Notes under the pieces: generated by a model
Database searches by the model: none
Told to the model about the DNA's origin: nothing
What the model saw: the letters and a program-made list of their open reading frames with translations, nothing else
Program-made: the position numbers and the translations under genes
NCBI GenBank assembly: GCA_007121555.1
Contig: SKKH01000044.1
Coordinates: forward strand, 1-64,000
Origin: Gemmatimonadota bacterium
GTDB lineage: Bacteria > Gemmatimonadota > Gemmatimonadetes > Longimicrobiales > Gaopeijiaceae
Direction: 5' to 3'
Length of the DNA: 64,000 bases
In this document: one piece after another, positions 33,354-42,660 of the stretch
Layout of the letters: every line of letters starts with the position of its first letter
Numbering within the stretch: position 1 is the first letter of the stretch

Positions 33354-35063
33354 ATGTTCCCAGCCCTACGCCATCTCTCTGTAGCGGTCATCTCACTGGT
33401 CGCCGTCACGTTCCTCGGGGTCGCAGAGGCTGGAGCCCAGGCCATCGATCCCCATCCCCACTTCGCCGGACCCCGAGACGGGCCGGTAGAGACCCGGCAA
33501 TACGGAGATCTGGCAGAAGGCCCCTACGATCGTCTGGTGATCCGAAACGTCATGGTCGTCCCGGGTCATGGCGGTCCTCCCACCGGACCCCACGACATCC
33601 TGATCGAAGGAAACGTGATCAGTGAGATGCGATCCTTCGATCCCGTCGCAGCGGAGCGGGCCCGACAGGCCGGAGAGCCCCTCGAGCGGATGACCGGAGA
33701 CCGGGTCATCGAGGGCGACGGCAAGTACGTCATGCCTGGGATGTTCGATCTCCATTACCACCTCCGAACCGAGCCCATCCCGGTGGAGTACAGCTATTAC
33801 CTGAAGCTCGCCCATGGAGTGACGACCACGGGCCCCACCGGTGGCGATCGAGGACAGGTGTTCACCCGGGAGCAGGCTCGACTCAGCGCGGAGAACGAGA
33901 TCCTGGCCCCCCGCATGTTTCCCACATTCCAATGGGGTGTCGGGCCCATGCGCGAGATCGGGATGGACGTGACCCGGGAGGAGGTGGAGGATCCGGCCAA
34001 CGCCGAACGGCTGGCAGAGGAGATCATCGAACGAGGGGCCCACCTCATCGGAGTGAATTCGCTGTCCTGGAATCCCGACGCGTTCGGCGCTGCGGCCCGG
34101 GCCGTCGAAGCGGCGGGCGGGGTCACCACCGTGCACCTTCCCCCGTCGACGCTTTCGGTGGTGCAGGCCCTGGATGCGGCCCGATTGGGAGTGACCTTCA
34201 TCAAGCACCACTATGGGATCGCCGAATCGGCACTCCCCCGCCGATCTCAGGACTTCTCTCGTGGCTACAACTACAACGACGAGAGCCACCGCTTCCGCGA
34301 AGCAGCCCGCGTCTGGGAGGAGGTCGGCTGGAACCCCGAGCACCGGGAGCGGCTCCTGGAGACCGTGGTGGACTCCATGATCCAGTACGGGGTGAAGATG
34401 CTCCCCACCATGGTGGTCTACGAGGCCAGCCGTGACATCCTGCGGGCCCAAAGCCTACCCTGGCACGACCGGTACACCCACCAGTCCCTCCTGGAGTGGA
34501 ACGTGCCGAGCCCCTTCTGGCATGGAGCCTTTCACTGGGACTGGACCCACGACGACGAGGAGAGCTGGCGCTACGCCTTCGACCTCTGGGGCGACTTTCT
34601 CTACGAATTCAACAAGCGCGGAGGTCAGATCGCCATGGGCACGGACGACAACTACATCTGGGCCACGGCCGGTTTCTCCAACATCCGGGAGCTGCAGCTC
34701 CTCCGGGAGTCGGGGATGCATTCCCTGGAGGTGCTGAGGGCTGCGACGCACGGTAGCGCCCAGGCGGCCCGCCTGGAGGGGTTGGGCCTCGTCCGACCAG
34801 GCTACCTGGCGGACCTCATTCTCGTCGATGGAAATCCTTCGGAGAATTTCCGCCACATGTACGCCTTCGGGGCCATCCGCATGGGCGAAGATCAGGCCAT
34901 GTACCGGTCCCGGGGTATCGTACATACGATCAAGGACGGAATCGTCGTGGAGAATGCCAACCTCATGCGGGAAGTGGAACGCATGGTCGCTGAATCCCGG
35001 GTGGGGGCCGATCCGCTGATCACGGAGACGCCCTTCGCCACAGAGGGTGCCGGGGACCGCTGA
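33354..35063 (+). CDS. Exported amidohydrolase, paralogue 1 of 3
   Basis: A 569-residue secreted metal-dependent hydrolase of the COG1228 (imidazolonepropionase/prolidase-like) superfamily. Signal peptide 1-29 (ends AGAQ). Metal ligands by comparison with the family: H134-Y-H136 in MFDLHYHLRT, H261 in TTVHLPPS, H285 or H286 in FIKHHYG and D431 in MGTDDNYIW. The position where relatives carry the bridging carboxylated lysine reads LIGVNSL here, with no lysine. A Trp/Asp/His-rich insert sits at about 388-412. The ATG at 33354 gives the signal peptide; no ribosome site is obvious. Convergent with paralogue 2; substrate unknown, possibly an acylated amino acid or peptide. Confidence 0.82.
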   Translation: MFPALRHLSVAVISLVAVTFLGVAEAGAQAIDPHPHFAGPRDGPVETRQYGDLAEGPYDRLVIRNVMVVPGHGGPPTGPHDILIEGNVISEMRSFDPVAAERARQAGEPLERMTGDRVIEGDGKYVMPGMFDLHYHLRTEPIPVEYSYYLKLAHGVTTTGPTGGDRGQVFTREQARLSAENEILAPRMFPTFQWGVGPMREIGMDVTREEVEDPANAERLAEEIIERGAHLIGVNSLSWNPDAFGAAARAVEAAGGVTTVHLPPSTLSVVQALDAARLGVTFIKHHYGIAESALPRRSQDFSRGYNYNDESHRFREAARVWEEVGWNPEHRERLLETVVDSMIQYGVKMLPTMVVYEASRDILRAQSLPWHDRYTHQSLLEWNVPSPFWHGAFHWDWTHDDEESWRYAFDLWGDFLYEFNKRGGQIAMGTDDNYIWATAGFSNIRELQLLRESGMHSLEVLRAATHGSAQAARLEGLGLVRPGYLADLILVDGNPSENFRHMYAFGAIRMGEDQAMYRSRGIVHTIKDGIVVENANLMREVERMVAESRVGADPLITETPFATEGAGDR

Positions 35064-35219
35064 TCACTTCGGGGGAAGGCTGCCCCCCGGTCCAGCTCGC
35101 GGCGAGGATCTCAGCCTCGACCAGGTCGGAGGAGGCGGACCGCCTTCAGCTCCCCCGTGTGTGAATTTTCGCCTCCCCCGCGGGCGAAGATGTCCAGGAC
35201 CCGACCGCAAACCCGGAAG

Positions 35220-36923
35220 TCACGGGCGTTCCGGAGTGAAAGGAACTTCCGTGATGAGTGGGTTCGCACCTTCCCTGGATGCGGCTACCATCCGAGCGAC
35301 TTCCTCCATGAGCCTCTCGTTCTCGATGACCACGCCATCTTTGATGGTGTGCACAATGCCCTGACTGCGGTACATCCCACCGTCATCGGCCATTCGGATG
35401 GCCCCGAACGAGTACATGTGCCGAAAGTTCTCGGCGGGGTTGCCGTCGACGAGGATCAGATCGGCCAGATACCCCTCGCGCACGAGGCCCAGGTGCGGCT
35501 CGCGAAGGGTCTCCGCACTGTTCAGGGTCGCAGCTCGAAGTACTTCGAGCGAGTGCATTCCACTCTCGCGGACCAGTTGGAGTTCGCGGATGTTCGAGAA
35601 GCCGGCGGTGGCCCAGATGTAGTTGTCATCGGTCCCCATGGCGACCCGTCCCCCCCGCTTGTTGAACTGGTAGATGAGCTGGGCCCATAGATCGAAGGCG
35701 TAGCGCCAGCTCTCCTCGTCGTCGTGGGTCCAGTCCCAGTGATACGCGCCGTGCCACTCCTGACTCGGAACGGACCAGTCGATGAGGGCCTGGTGGGTGT
35801 ACCGGTCGTGCCAGGGGAGAGCCTGGGCCCTCAGGATGTCCCGATTGGCCTCGTACACCACCCGGGTGGGGAGCATGGTGACCCCGTAGTGGACCAGCGA
35901 ATCCGCAACGTCATTCAGAAGACGCTCCCGGTTCTCGGGATTCCAACCCGCTTCCTCCCATACCCGACCCGCCTCCCTGAACCGGTGTTGCTCGTTGTTG
36001 TAGTCGTAGTTCCGGGGGAAATCCTGGGTGGCGCGAGGGAGGGCCGACTCCGCGTAGGCGTAGTGGTGTTCGATGAAGGTGACTCCCTTTCGAGCCGCGT
36101 CCACTGCGTTCACCACGGCGTTCGTCGATGGCGGGAGGTGCACCGTGGTGGTTCCGCCGGCTTCCCATACCGCCTCGCAAACCGCTCGGAAGAGCTCCGG
36201 GTTCCAGGCCAGCCCTCCCACGCTGACGACCCGAGCCCCCTGATCGACCATCTGCTGCGCAAATTCGGTCGCAAGGGAAGGATCCTCGAGTTCAGCTCGG
36301 GTGGCCTCGACTCCAGTTCCCCACCCCCAGATCGGAAACATCCGGGGCGCCAGGGTCTCGTATCGCTCCGCCGCTTCATGATCGGCGGCCACCTGGTCGA
36401 ACCTCCCATCCGTGGCGGGAACCGTCGTGGTCACCCCGTGGGCCAGCTTCAGGTAGTACGTGTATTCGAGAGGGATCGGCTCGGTGCGCACGTGGTGGTG
36501 GAGGTCGAACATACCCGGCATCACATACTTTCCGTCGCCCTCGATCACCCGGTCGCCATCCAACCGGTCAATGGGCTCGCCTGCCTGTCGGGCCCGCTCC
36601 ATCGCAACTGGGTTGAAGTTCTGAATGTCCGTGATGACGTTTCCTTCGATGAGGATGTCATGGGGACCGGTGGGCGGACCTCCATGCCCGGGGATGATCA
36701 TGACGTTCCGGAGAACCAGGCGATCGTAGGGACCCTCAGCCAGATCCCCGAATTGGCGAGTTTCGACCGGCGCGGGCTTCGCTTCGAACACCTGAGGAGC
36801 CGGCTGTCCCTCGAGTTCGACCGGCGCGCTCAGCAGGAAGACCGCCAGGAGGACCCCACAGACAGGGTGGAGCACGACATCGCGGAACGTCTCGAGGGGA
36901 TGCTTCAGGTAAAGGGTGATCAT
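35220..36923 (-). CDS. Exported amidohydrolase, paralogue 2 of 3
   Basis: A 567-residue paralogue of the enzyme at 33354-35063 and 40589-42271. An N-terminal hydrophobic segment (VCGVLLAVFLLSAPVELEG) at about residues 21-39 acts as signal or anchor. Metal-site segments: MFDLHHHVRT (H142, H144), TTVHLPPS, FIEHHYA and MGTDDNYIW. The aligned site of the carboxylated lysine reads VVSVGGL. Start 36923 has AGGAG six bases upstream. It is the last gene of the group amidohydrolase 3, amidohydrolase-like 4, DUF885, amidohydrolase 2 on this strand, 87 bases after the DUF885 gene. The N-terminal 40 residues differ from its paralogues. Confidence 0.82.
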   Translation of the reverse strand: MITLYLKHPLETFRDVVLHPVCGVLLAVFLLSAPVELEGQPAPQVFEAKPAPVETRQFGDLAEGPYDRLVLRNVMIIPGHGGPPTGPHDILIEGNVITDIQNFNPVAMERARQAGEPIDRLDGDRVIEGDGKYVMPGMFDLHHHVRTEPIPLEYTYYLKLAHGVTTTVPATDGRFDQVAADHEAAERYETLAPRMFPIWGWGTGVEATRAELEDPSLATEFAQQMVDQGARVVSVGGLAWNPELFRAVCEAVWEAGGTTTVHLPPSTNAVVNAVDAARKGVTFIEHHYAYAESALPRATQDFPRNYDYNNEQHRFREAGRVWEEAGWNPENRERLLNDVADSLVHYGVTMLPTRVVYEANRDILRAQALPWHDRYTHQALIDWSVPSQEWHGAYHWDWTHDDEESWRYAFDLWAQLIYQFNKRGGRVAMGTDDNYIWATAGFSNIRELQLVRESGMHSLEVLRAATLNSAETLREPHLGLVREGYLADLILVDGNPAENFRHMYSFGAIRMADDGGMYRSQGIVHTIKDGVVIENERLMEEVARMVAASREGANPLITEVPFTPERP

Positions 36924-37010
36924 GGAGTTCTCCTCATCCTTCACGAAGTTGGGTCAATCGTTGGCGCGCGGGTTCACTCGACGCCACTCGTGGGACCTGC
37001 TACAGCCAGC

Positions 37011-38834
37011 TCAATCCGCGAACATGAGTCGGCGAATCTGTCTGAAGGTCAGGTCCCCATAGGTGAGCACCTGATCGTGGAAGTTCCGCATCGAGTAGTG
37101 TTCGCCCATCCGCATCTCATACTCGTCTCGTAGCTGCCAGAAGGCCCTCTCGCCGATGATCTCACGTCCGGGGGGGCGGGGAGTCTGGGAGTCGCGCTGG
37201 ACCTCGATGAAGGCGTTCGTGTGCTCCATCCCGATCCGGTCGACGTAGGCCTGTACCGCCTCATCGAAGGTCATCTCTCCCCGAGCCATTTTGAGCTTGG
37301 TGAGAATCCGTTGAACCCGCCACATTCGCATCTGAAGGCGAGCCATCCGATGCTTCATGGCACTCACATGGTCGAATCGATCCGTGAAGAATCCTTCCTC
37401 CTCCAGAAGCTTCTCCAGGTAGAAGGACCACGCCTGGCTGAAGTAGCCCGTGGAGAGGGAGCGCCGGACGGGTCGGGTGACGTGCTCCCTGGCTGCAGCG
37501 ATCTGTACGTTGTGGCCCAGCCACTCGTGGTACGAGATCACGTTCGTCCAGTACGGATTGTATGAACGAATTCGGCTGGCCTTCTCTTCGGGGGTCAGGC
37601 GATCTTCCAGGGGTGTGAGGATGTAGTATCCCGACTGGCGCCCTGCCACATCGGGGCCCCGCGTCGCCCCGCCGAATGAAAGCGTCCTCCGGGACATCGG
37701 GGGAGTCAGGCGGGCGCCGTAGTCGATGTAATCCGGAATCGTCACGACGTGGCTCCCCTCGTTGCGAAGCCAGTCGCTGGCCATATCCACGAAGCTCTGG
37801 GCCATGGGGATCACCTGCTCCCACGGAGGCGCTTCCTCCAGCATCACCTGCCAGACCGTCTGGAGGTCTCCACTGGGGTGGATGGAGTCGGCCAGCGCCT
37901 CCATCTCGGCCCAGATCTGACGGTCTTCCTCCTCCGAGATCCGAAGCATCTCATCGATGTCGAACTCGTGGAGCTCCTCCTTCACGAACTGGTAGAATTC
38001 GATGTACTCCGGGTCCCAGGCCGGAGAGCGGTCGGACCGCGGAAGAAGCTCGGATTCCAGCCAGTCCTCGAACTCGACGACCGCGGCGTGGGCCACCTCC
38101 GCGGCCTCCAAAAGCTCCTCACGGAGTGTTGGGTCGTCCACAGGTGCCGTGGGCACGTAATCGGTAAGGAGGAGCCGCGCGTAGTAGGCCTGGTAGATGG
38201 CGTTCTCGGTCCAGACCCTGGCGGGATTCGTCAGATTCGACTTTCCGTTCTCCAATACCTCGGGCAGACGCCTCAGCTCTTCTACCGCCTCTCCTACCCC
38301 TCGATCCGCGATGGCACCGGGCCGGATGAACAGCCGATTCGTCTGACCGAGTGCGAAATAGCGCACCGGGTGGACCCGGAACAGGCCCACCGTATCGATC
38401 TCGAAAACCTGTGTTCGCACCTCGCCCAGGAGGATGTCGTAGTCCACCTGGTCCTGAAGGTCCAGTGACTCGTAGTCGAGTTCCTGCAGCTCCTCGTGGA
38501 TCCGCCCGTATTCGCGGGATGCCGCCTCGTACTCCTCGGCTGCATGCGTCGGGATCGACACGGCGATGGCGTCCTCCACCAGGCGCCGCAGACGCTGGGG
38601 GTCGTCCGAGGTGGGAGCCTCCTGCTCGACCAGGAGGGGCTGATCTTCCCAGACCTCCCCGGCTTCGTCCATCCCGCCGGTCGGCTGCCCGACTCCCAGC
38701 GCAGGTACGCAGAGCGCCAGGGCCAGGATCAGGCCGCCCAGCGCCCACCACGAAGGTCGTCCGCCTCCACTCCCCACGCGTCCACCAAACGGGCCGTGCG
38801 ATCGGACCCTGGAGCTCGAATCAGGGGCCCCCAT
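37011..38834 (-). CDS. Exported DUF885 family metallopeptidase-like protein
   Basis: A 607-residue protein. After about 28 basic and glycine-rich residues comes a hydrophobic signal or anchor (WWALGGLILALALCVPALG). The C-terminal half contains ISYHEWLGHNVQIAAAREH, the HExxxH-type zinc motif characteristic of DUF885, a family distantly related to M32-like peptidases; a further Glu-rich helix LEKLLEEEGFF is the likely place of the third ligand. DUF885 proteins are suspected to be secreted peptidases, without firm proof. Its ATG overlaps the stop of the upstream amidohydrolase gene (TGATG), so the two are probably translated together. Confidence 0.85.
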   Translation of the reverse strand: MGAPDSSSRVRSHGPFGGRVGSGGGRPSWWALGGLILALALCVPALGVGQPTGGMDEAGEVWEDQPLLVEQEAPTSDDPQRLRRLVEDAIAVSIPTHAAEEYEAASREYGRIHEELQELDYESLDLQDQVDYDILLGEVRTQVFEIDTVGLFRVHPVRYFALGQTNRLFIRPGAIADRGVGEAVEELRRLPEVLENGKSNLTNPARVWTENAIYQAYYARLLLTDYVPTAPVDDPTLREELLEAAEVAHAAVVEFEDWLESELLPRSDRSPAWDPEYIEFYQFVKEELHEFDIDEMLRISEEEDRQIWAEMEALADSIHPSGDLQTVWQVMLEEAPPWEQVIPMAQSFVDMASDWLRNEGSHVVTIPDYIDYGARLTPPMSRRTLSFGGATRGPDVAGRQSGYYILTPLEDRLTPEEKASRIRSYNPYWTNVISYHEWLGHNVQIAAAREHVTRPVRRSLSTGYFSQAWSFYLEKLLEEEGFFTDRFDHVSAMKHRMARLQMRMWRVQRILTKLKMARGEMTFDEAVQAYVDRIGMEHTNAFIEVQRDSQTPRPPGREIIGERAFWQLRDEYEMRMGEHYSMRNFHDQVLTYGDLTFRQIRRLMFAD

Positions 38835-40510
38835 CAGTATCTGGGGAGGGGTGCATCCGGATCCATGCCACGCTCGACCTTCTGCTGACGCACCATTTCA
38901 GCCACGTCCTCCAGAAGCTGTCGAGCATCGTAGACGATCCCGTCCTTGATCGTGTACTTGACGCCTCCCACCCGCTCGGGCTCGTTGTCTTCGTTGACCC
39001 GGATCGCCCCGGTTCCATAGAGGGTCTTGAAGTTTTGGAGCGGATTCTCCTCGACGATGATCAGGTCGGCGAGAAGTCCGGCGCGCACCACCCCCCGGTC
39101 AATGGGCTCCCCACGGGGCTCCGAGATGGTCTGCGCACCGTGGTAGGTCGCAGCCCGGATCACCTCGAGGGGATGAAACCCGGCCTCCTGGAGATGCTCC
39201 AGCTCCCGGATGTATCCAAACCCGTAGTTCTTGTAGATGAACCCGGAGTCAGACCCGGTCACCACCCGGCCCCCCGCAGCCTTGTAGTCGTTCAGAAACT
39301 TCTGCCAGCGCCACATGAAGCGTTGCCACTGGATCTCTTCCTGCGTCGTCCAGTCGAACCAGTACGAACCGTGCGCCCTCCGGTCAGGGGTGAAGAACTC
39401 CCAGAGCGACGGAAGGGTGTACGTGTCGTGCCACCACGCCTCCCGGTCCCTCATCACGTCCCTGCCTGCCGAGTAGATCGTCATCGTCGGATCGATGATG
39501 AAGTCCAACTCAAGGAACTCCTGGATCAGGTCGTTCCATACCTGACTTCCCGGCTCGTGAACCAGGTCCCACTGGTCGGCGACCGTCGCGAAGCGGTGCT
39601 GCTCGTCCATGTGGTTGTGATCCACCGGCCAGGGCTGCACGGCGTAGTCCCTGTACATCGACTCGAACAACCCGTAGAAGTGCGTCATCGAGCCCAATCC
39701 CACACGAGCGGCGTCGATCGCATTCATCGAGTGAACTCCGGTCTGACCGAGATGGGCCGTGGATCCGAGCCCGTGCTGTGCCGCTTCGTCCAGGATCGCC
39801 TCCATGATGCGGGGCTCCATGGCTCCCATCTTGAGCCCGTCGATGCCCTGATCGGCTGCCCAACGCACCCACTCCCGTCCCTGCTCGGGGGTCAGGATCG
39901 GGTCTTCGTCCCAGCCGCTTCCCGGTCGCTGGTAGTTCTCGATCCTCGGGGCCACGATCTCGTTGGCTTCGCTTCTCGCCTTCTCTTCAAGGCTCCAATT
40001 GAACTCTCCGAGAGACACGCCCCGAACCGTGGTGACCCCGTGAGCGAGCCAGAGCTTGTAGGCGTATTCCGCCTCCGGGTTCTTGGGTTCACCGCCGGCG
40101 TGCACGTGCTGATCGATGAAGCCGGGGAGTACGTAGTGGCCGTGCGCATCGATCTCCTCGGTCGCTCCTTCGGGACGTCCATCGGGATCGATGGGGACCC
40201 CCGGGTATCCCACCGTGCGGACTTCGACGATGCGGTTGCCCTCGATCACGATGTCCGCAGGTCCCGACGGGGGTGCTCCCGCGCCATCGATCACCGTCGC
40301 TCCGCGAATGATGAGCCGCTCGTGAGGGCCCTCCCCTTCATCGGGCCCCCTGTCTGGCGCGGGGACCGTCTGCGCCCCCAGGGAGGCGCTGGAATACAAA
40401 GCCAGAAAAAGGATGACAAAGGCGGAGAGGGAGAGTCTCAACCAGGTATCTCCACAGAGAACGCTCCGGGAGATCACCTTGGGGATGCGAGTGCGCTCAG
40501 CTTCTTTCAT
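38834..40510 (-). CDS. Exported amidohydrolase, distinct subfamily
   Basis: A 558-residue secreted amidohydrolase. An N-terminal hydrophobic segment (LSLSAFVILFLALYSSASLGAQ) ends with AQ at about residue 47. Metal site: FIDQHVHAGG, a lysine in IDGLKMGAME (the expected carboxylated lysine), TAHLGQTG, SMTHFYG and VTGSDSGFIY. It resembles the three paralogues in its C-terminal half (NYGFGYIRELEHLQEAGFHP) but keeps the lysine and lacks their HLPPS motif. The ATG at 40510 has GGAG six bases before it. It starts a translational pair with the DUF885 gene and lies 78 bases after paralogue 3. Confidence 0.83.
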   Translation of the reverse strand: MKEAERTRIPKVISRSVLCGDTWLRLSLSAFVILFLALYSSASLGAQTVPAPDRGPDEGEGPHERLIIRGATVIDGAGAPPSGPADIVIEGNRIVEVRTVGYPGVPIDPDGRPEGATEEIDAHGHYVLPGFIDQHVHAGGEPKNPEAEYAYKLWLAHGVTTVRGVSLGEFNWSLEEKARSEANEIVAPRIENYQRPGSGWDEDPILTPEQGREWVRWAADQGIDGLKMGAMEPRIMEAILDEAAQHGLGSTAHLGQTGVHSMNAIDAARVGLGSMTHFYGLFESMYRDYAVQPWPVDHNHMDEQHRFATVADQWDLVHEPGSQVWNDLIQEFLELDFIIDPTMTIYSAGRDVMRDREAWWHDTYTLPSLWEFFTPDRRAHGSYWFDWTTQEEIQWQRFMWRWQKFLNDYKAAGGRVVTGSDSGFIYKNYGFGYIRELEHLQEAGFHPLEVIRAATYHGAQTISEPRGEPIDRGVVRAGLLADLIIVEENPLQNFKTLYGTGAIRVNEDNEPERVGGVKYTIKDGIVYDARQLLEDVAEMVRQQKVERGMDPDAPLPRY

Positions 40511-40588
40511 GTTGGCTCCGGTGGTCGGGTCTTTGGAGAAGTTCACAGCGGACATCAGGAGAGACGACGAGAACGTGCCGAGCCGCTC

Positions 40589-42271
40589 CTACCCTGGACC
40601 CGGCAGGCGGAAGGGCTCCTCGGTGATCAGCGGATCCGTCGATTCGGGACGGTATTCATCCACCATCCGGGCGACCTCTTCCATGAGGCGGGAGTTTTCG
40701 ATGACCACCCCATCCTTGATGGTGTGGACGATGCCCTGGCTCCGACGCATCTCTCCCATCTCGCCCATCCGGATGGCTCCGAAGGAGTACATGTGGCGAA
40801 AGTTCTCCGCGGGATTCCCGTCGACGAGAATCAGATCGGCCAGGTACCCCTCCCGTACGAGACCCAGATTGGGCTCGAGTAGAGCCTGCGCACTGTTGTA
40901 TGTGGCTGAAGCCAGAACCTCGAGTGAGTGCATTCCCGATTCACGAACGAGCTGGAGCTCCCGGATGTTGGAAAATCCGGCCGTGGCCCAGATGTAGTTG
41001 TCATCGGTGCCCATGGCGACCACCCCGCCTCGCTTGTTGAACTCGTAGATGAGGTCTCCCCAGAGGTCGAAGGCGTAGCGCCAGCTCTCCTCGTCGTCGT
41101 GGGTCCAGTCCCAGTGGAAGGCGCCGTGCCAATGGGGGTCGGGTACGCTCCACTCCAGGAGCGCTCGATGGGTGTACTTGTCATGCCACGGGAGACTCTG
41201 GGCCCGCAGGATGTCTCGACTCGCCTCGTAGACCACCATCGTGGGGAGCATCTTCACTCCATAGTGCACCAGCGAATCGGCCACATCGTTCAGGAGGCGC
41301 TGCCGGTTCTCCGGATGCCACCCCACCTCCTCCCACACGGTGGCCGCCGCGCGGAACCGCTGTTGCTCGTTGTTGTAGCCGTAGTCGCGGGGGAAGTCCT
41401 GAACTCGCCGGGGAAGGGCGGATTCAGCTAGCCCGTAGTGGTGTTTGATGAAGGTGACGCCCATCCGGGCCGCGTCCACCGCATGCATCTGAGCCATGTT
41501 CGACGGAGGCAGGTGCACCGTGGTTACTCCCCCCGCCTCGGTCACGGCCCGAGCGGCCGCCTCGAAGAGTTCGGGATTCCAGGTCAGCCCGTTGATCCCC
41601 ACCGCGCGGCCGCCCGCCTCGATCATCTCGCGAGCGATCCGCGGCGCCTCGGCAGGGTCCTGCAATTCTTCGGGAGTCGCGTCAGCGCCTCGTCCCCAAT
41701 TCCAGAAAGGATGCTGCCGGGGAGCAAGGACCTCGTACCGCTCCGCGGCCTGCTGGTCGGCCCAGATCTGATCGAAGCGCCCGTCGGGTACGGTCACAGT
41801 GGTCGTGACGCCGTGGGCCAACTTCAGGTAATAGCTGTATTCGAGTGGAATGGGATCCGTTCGGACGTGATAATGGAGATCGAACATCCCCGGCATGACG
41901 TACTTGCCATCCCCCTCGATCACGCGGTCACCGTCCAGGCGGTCGATGGGCTCTCCAGCCTGACGCGCCCGCTCCAGCGCCACGGGATCGTAACTGCGCA
42001 TCTCCGTGATGACGTTTCCTTCGATCAGGATGTCATGGGGCCCTGTCGGGGGCCCTCCGTGCCCCGGAATCACCATCACGTTCCGGATCACGAGTCGGTT
42101 GTAGGGGCCTTCCGCCAGATCACCGAAATTCGAGGTTTCGACCGGAGGCGACTTGGGACCGAAGGCCCGCGCTTCGATGCCCTCCTGTCCGACAAGCTCC
42201 GCGGAACCCGGGATCAACCAGATGAATGCTCCGAAGACGGCGACGAGCCAGAGATTTGTGTGTATTCGCAA
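40589..42271 (-). CDS. Exported amidohydrolase, paralogue 3 of 3
   Basis: A 560-residue paralogue very similar to the enzymes at 33354-35063 and 35220-36923. Signal peptide 1-29 (LWLVAVFGAFIWLIPGSAEL). Metal site: MFDLHYHVRT (H133, H135), TTVHLPPS, FIKHHYG and MGTDDNYIW; the lysine site reads AVGINGL. It shares DLAEGPYNRLVIRNVMVIPG and the insert HWDWTHDDEESWRYAFDLW with the others. It is the first gene of a likely four-gene operon with the next amidohydrolase, DUF885 and paralogue 2. A TATACT (-10-like) occurs about 115 bases upstream at 42384-42389 without a good -35. Confidence 0.83.
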   Translation of the reverse strand: MRIHTNLWLVAVFGAFIWLIPGSAELVGQEGIEARAFGPKSPPVETSNFGDLAEGPYNRLVIRNVMVIPGHGGPPTGPHDILIEGNVITEMRSYDPVALERARQAGEPIDRLDGDRVIEGDGKYVMPGMFDLHYHVRTDPIPLEYSYYLKLAHGVTTTVTVPDGRFDQIWADQQAAERYEVLAPRQHPFWNWGRGADATPEELQDPAEAPRIAREMIEAGGRAVGINGLTWNPELFEAAARAVTEAGGVTTVHLPPSNMAQMHAVDAARMGVTFIKHHYGLAESALPRRVQDFPRDYGYNNEQQRFRAAATVWEEVGWHPENRQRLLNDVADSLVHYGVKMLPTMVVYEASRDILRAQSLPWHDKYTHRALLEWSVPDPHWHGAFHWDWTHDDEESWRYAFDLWGDLIYEFNKRGGVVAMGTDDNYIWATAGFSNIRELQLVRESGMHSLEVLASATYNSAQALLEPNLGLVREGYLADLILVDGNPAENFRHMYSFGAIRMGEMGEMRRSQGIVHTIKDGVVIENSRLMEEVARMVDEYRPESTDPLITEEPFRLPGPG

Positions 42272-42660
42272 CGCGAAATGACCTCCGGGAAGGTGGGCAG
42301 ATCCGCTCTCGAGCCTCCAACAGTAGACGCTCCGACCCCTGTGGCAGGCGGACTGTCAGAAACGCACGAACGTGTTAGGTGGCAGTATACAACACCGTTC
42401 CACCGTAAGGCATCGAGGTAGGACCGGGCAAGTCGCGGACTGTCTTCAGCCCCCAGGGGAGACCGAGAGGATTCCCGAAACGCGGGGTCACTTCCGAGGG
42501 CGGAAGGAGGAGGGATTCGAGGCCGACAACGGGCCTGTGCGGGATGCAGCAGGCCGGAGACATGGGGAGGGCGATCGAACTGTGATAGTAGGTCGCGGGT
42601 GCCCCCTCCCCAGAATCCGGAGGGGGAACTTCACCTTTTCTCAGGGGAGGACCGAGGCGT
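42272..42660. other. Intergenic region between DUF3179 and amidohydrolase genes
   Basis: No gene was found in this 389-base stretch. It contains a TATACT hexamer on the minus strand (42384-42389), a possible -10 box for the amidohydrolase operon, and a hairpin at 42602-42626 just after the DUF3179 gene. Confidence 0.4.
42602..42626 (-). terminator. Possible terminator of the DUF3179 gene
   Basis: CCCCCTCC pairs with GGAGGGGG across nine bases, 35 bases after the stop codon. No U-run follows on the minus strand, so the call is weak. Confidence 0.35.

Noticed and set aside
42272-42660. A small plus-strand gene in the 389-base gap.
   Set aside because: Open frames there run on into the antisense of DUF3179 and show no signal, domain or ribosome site.
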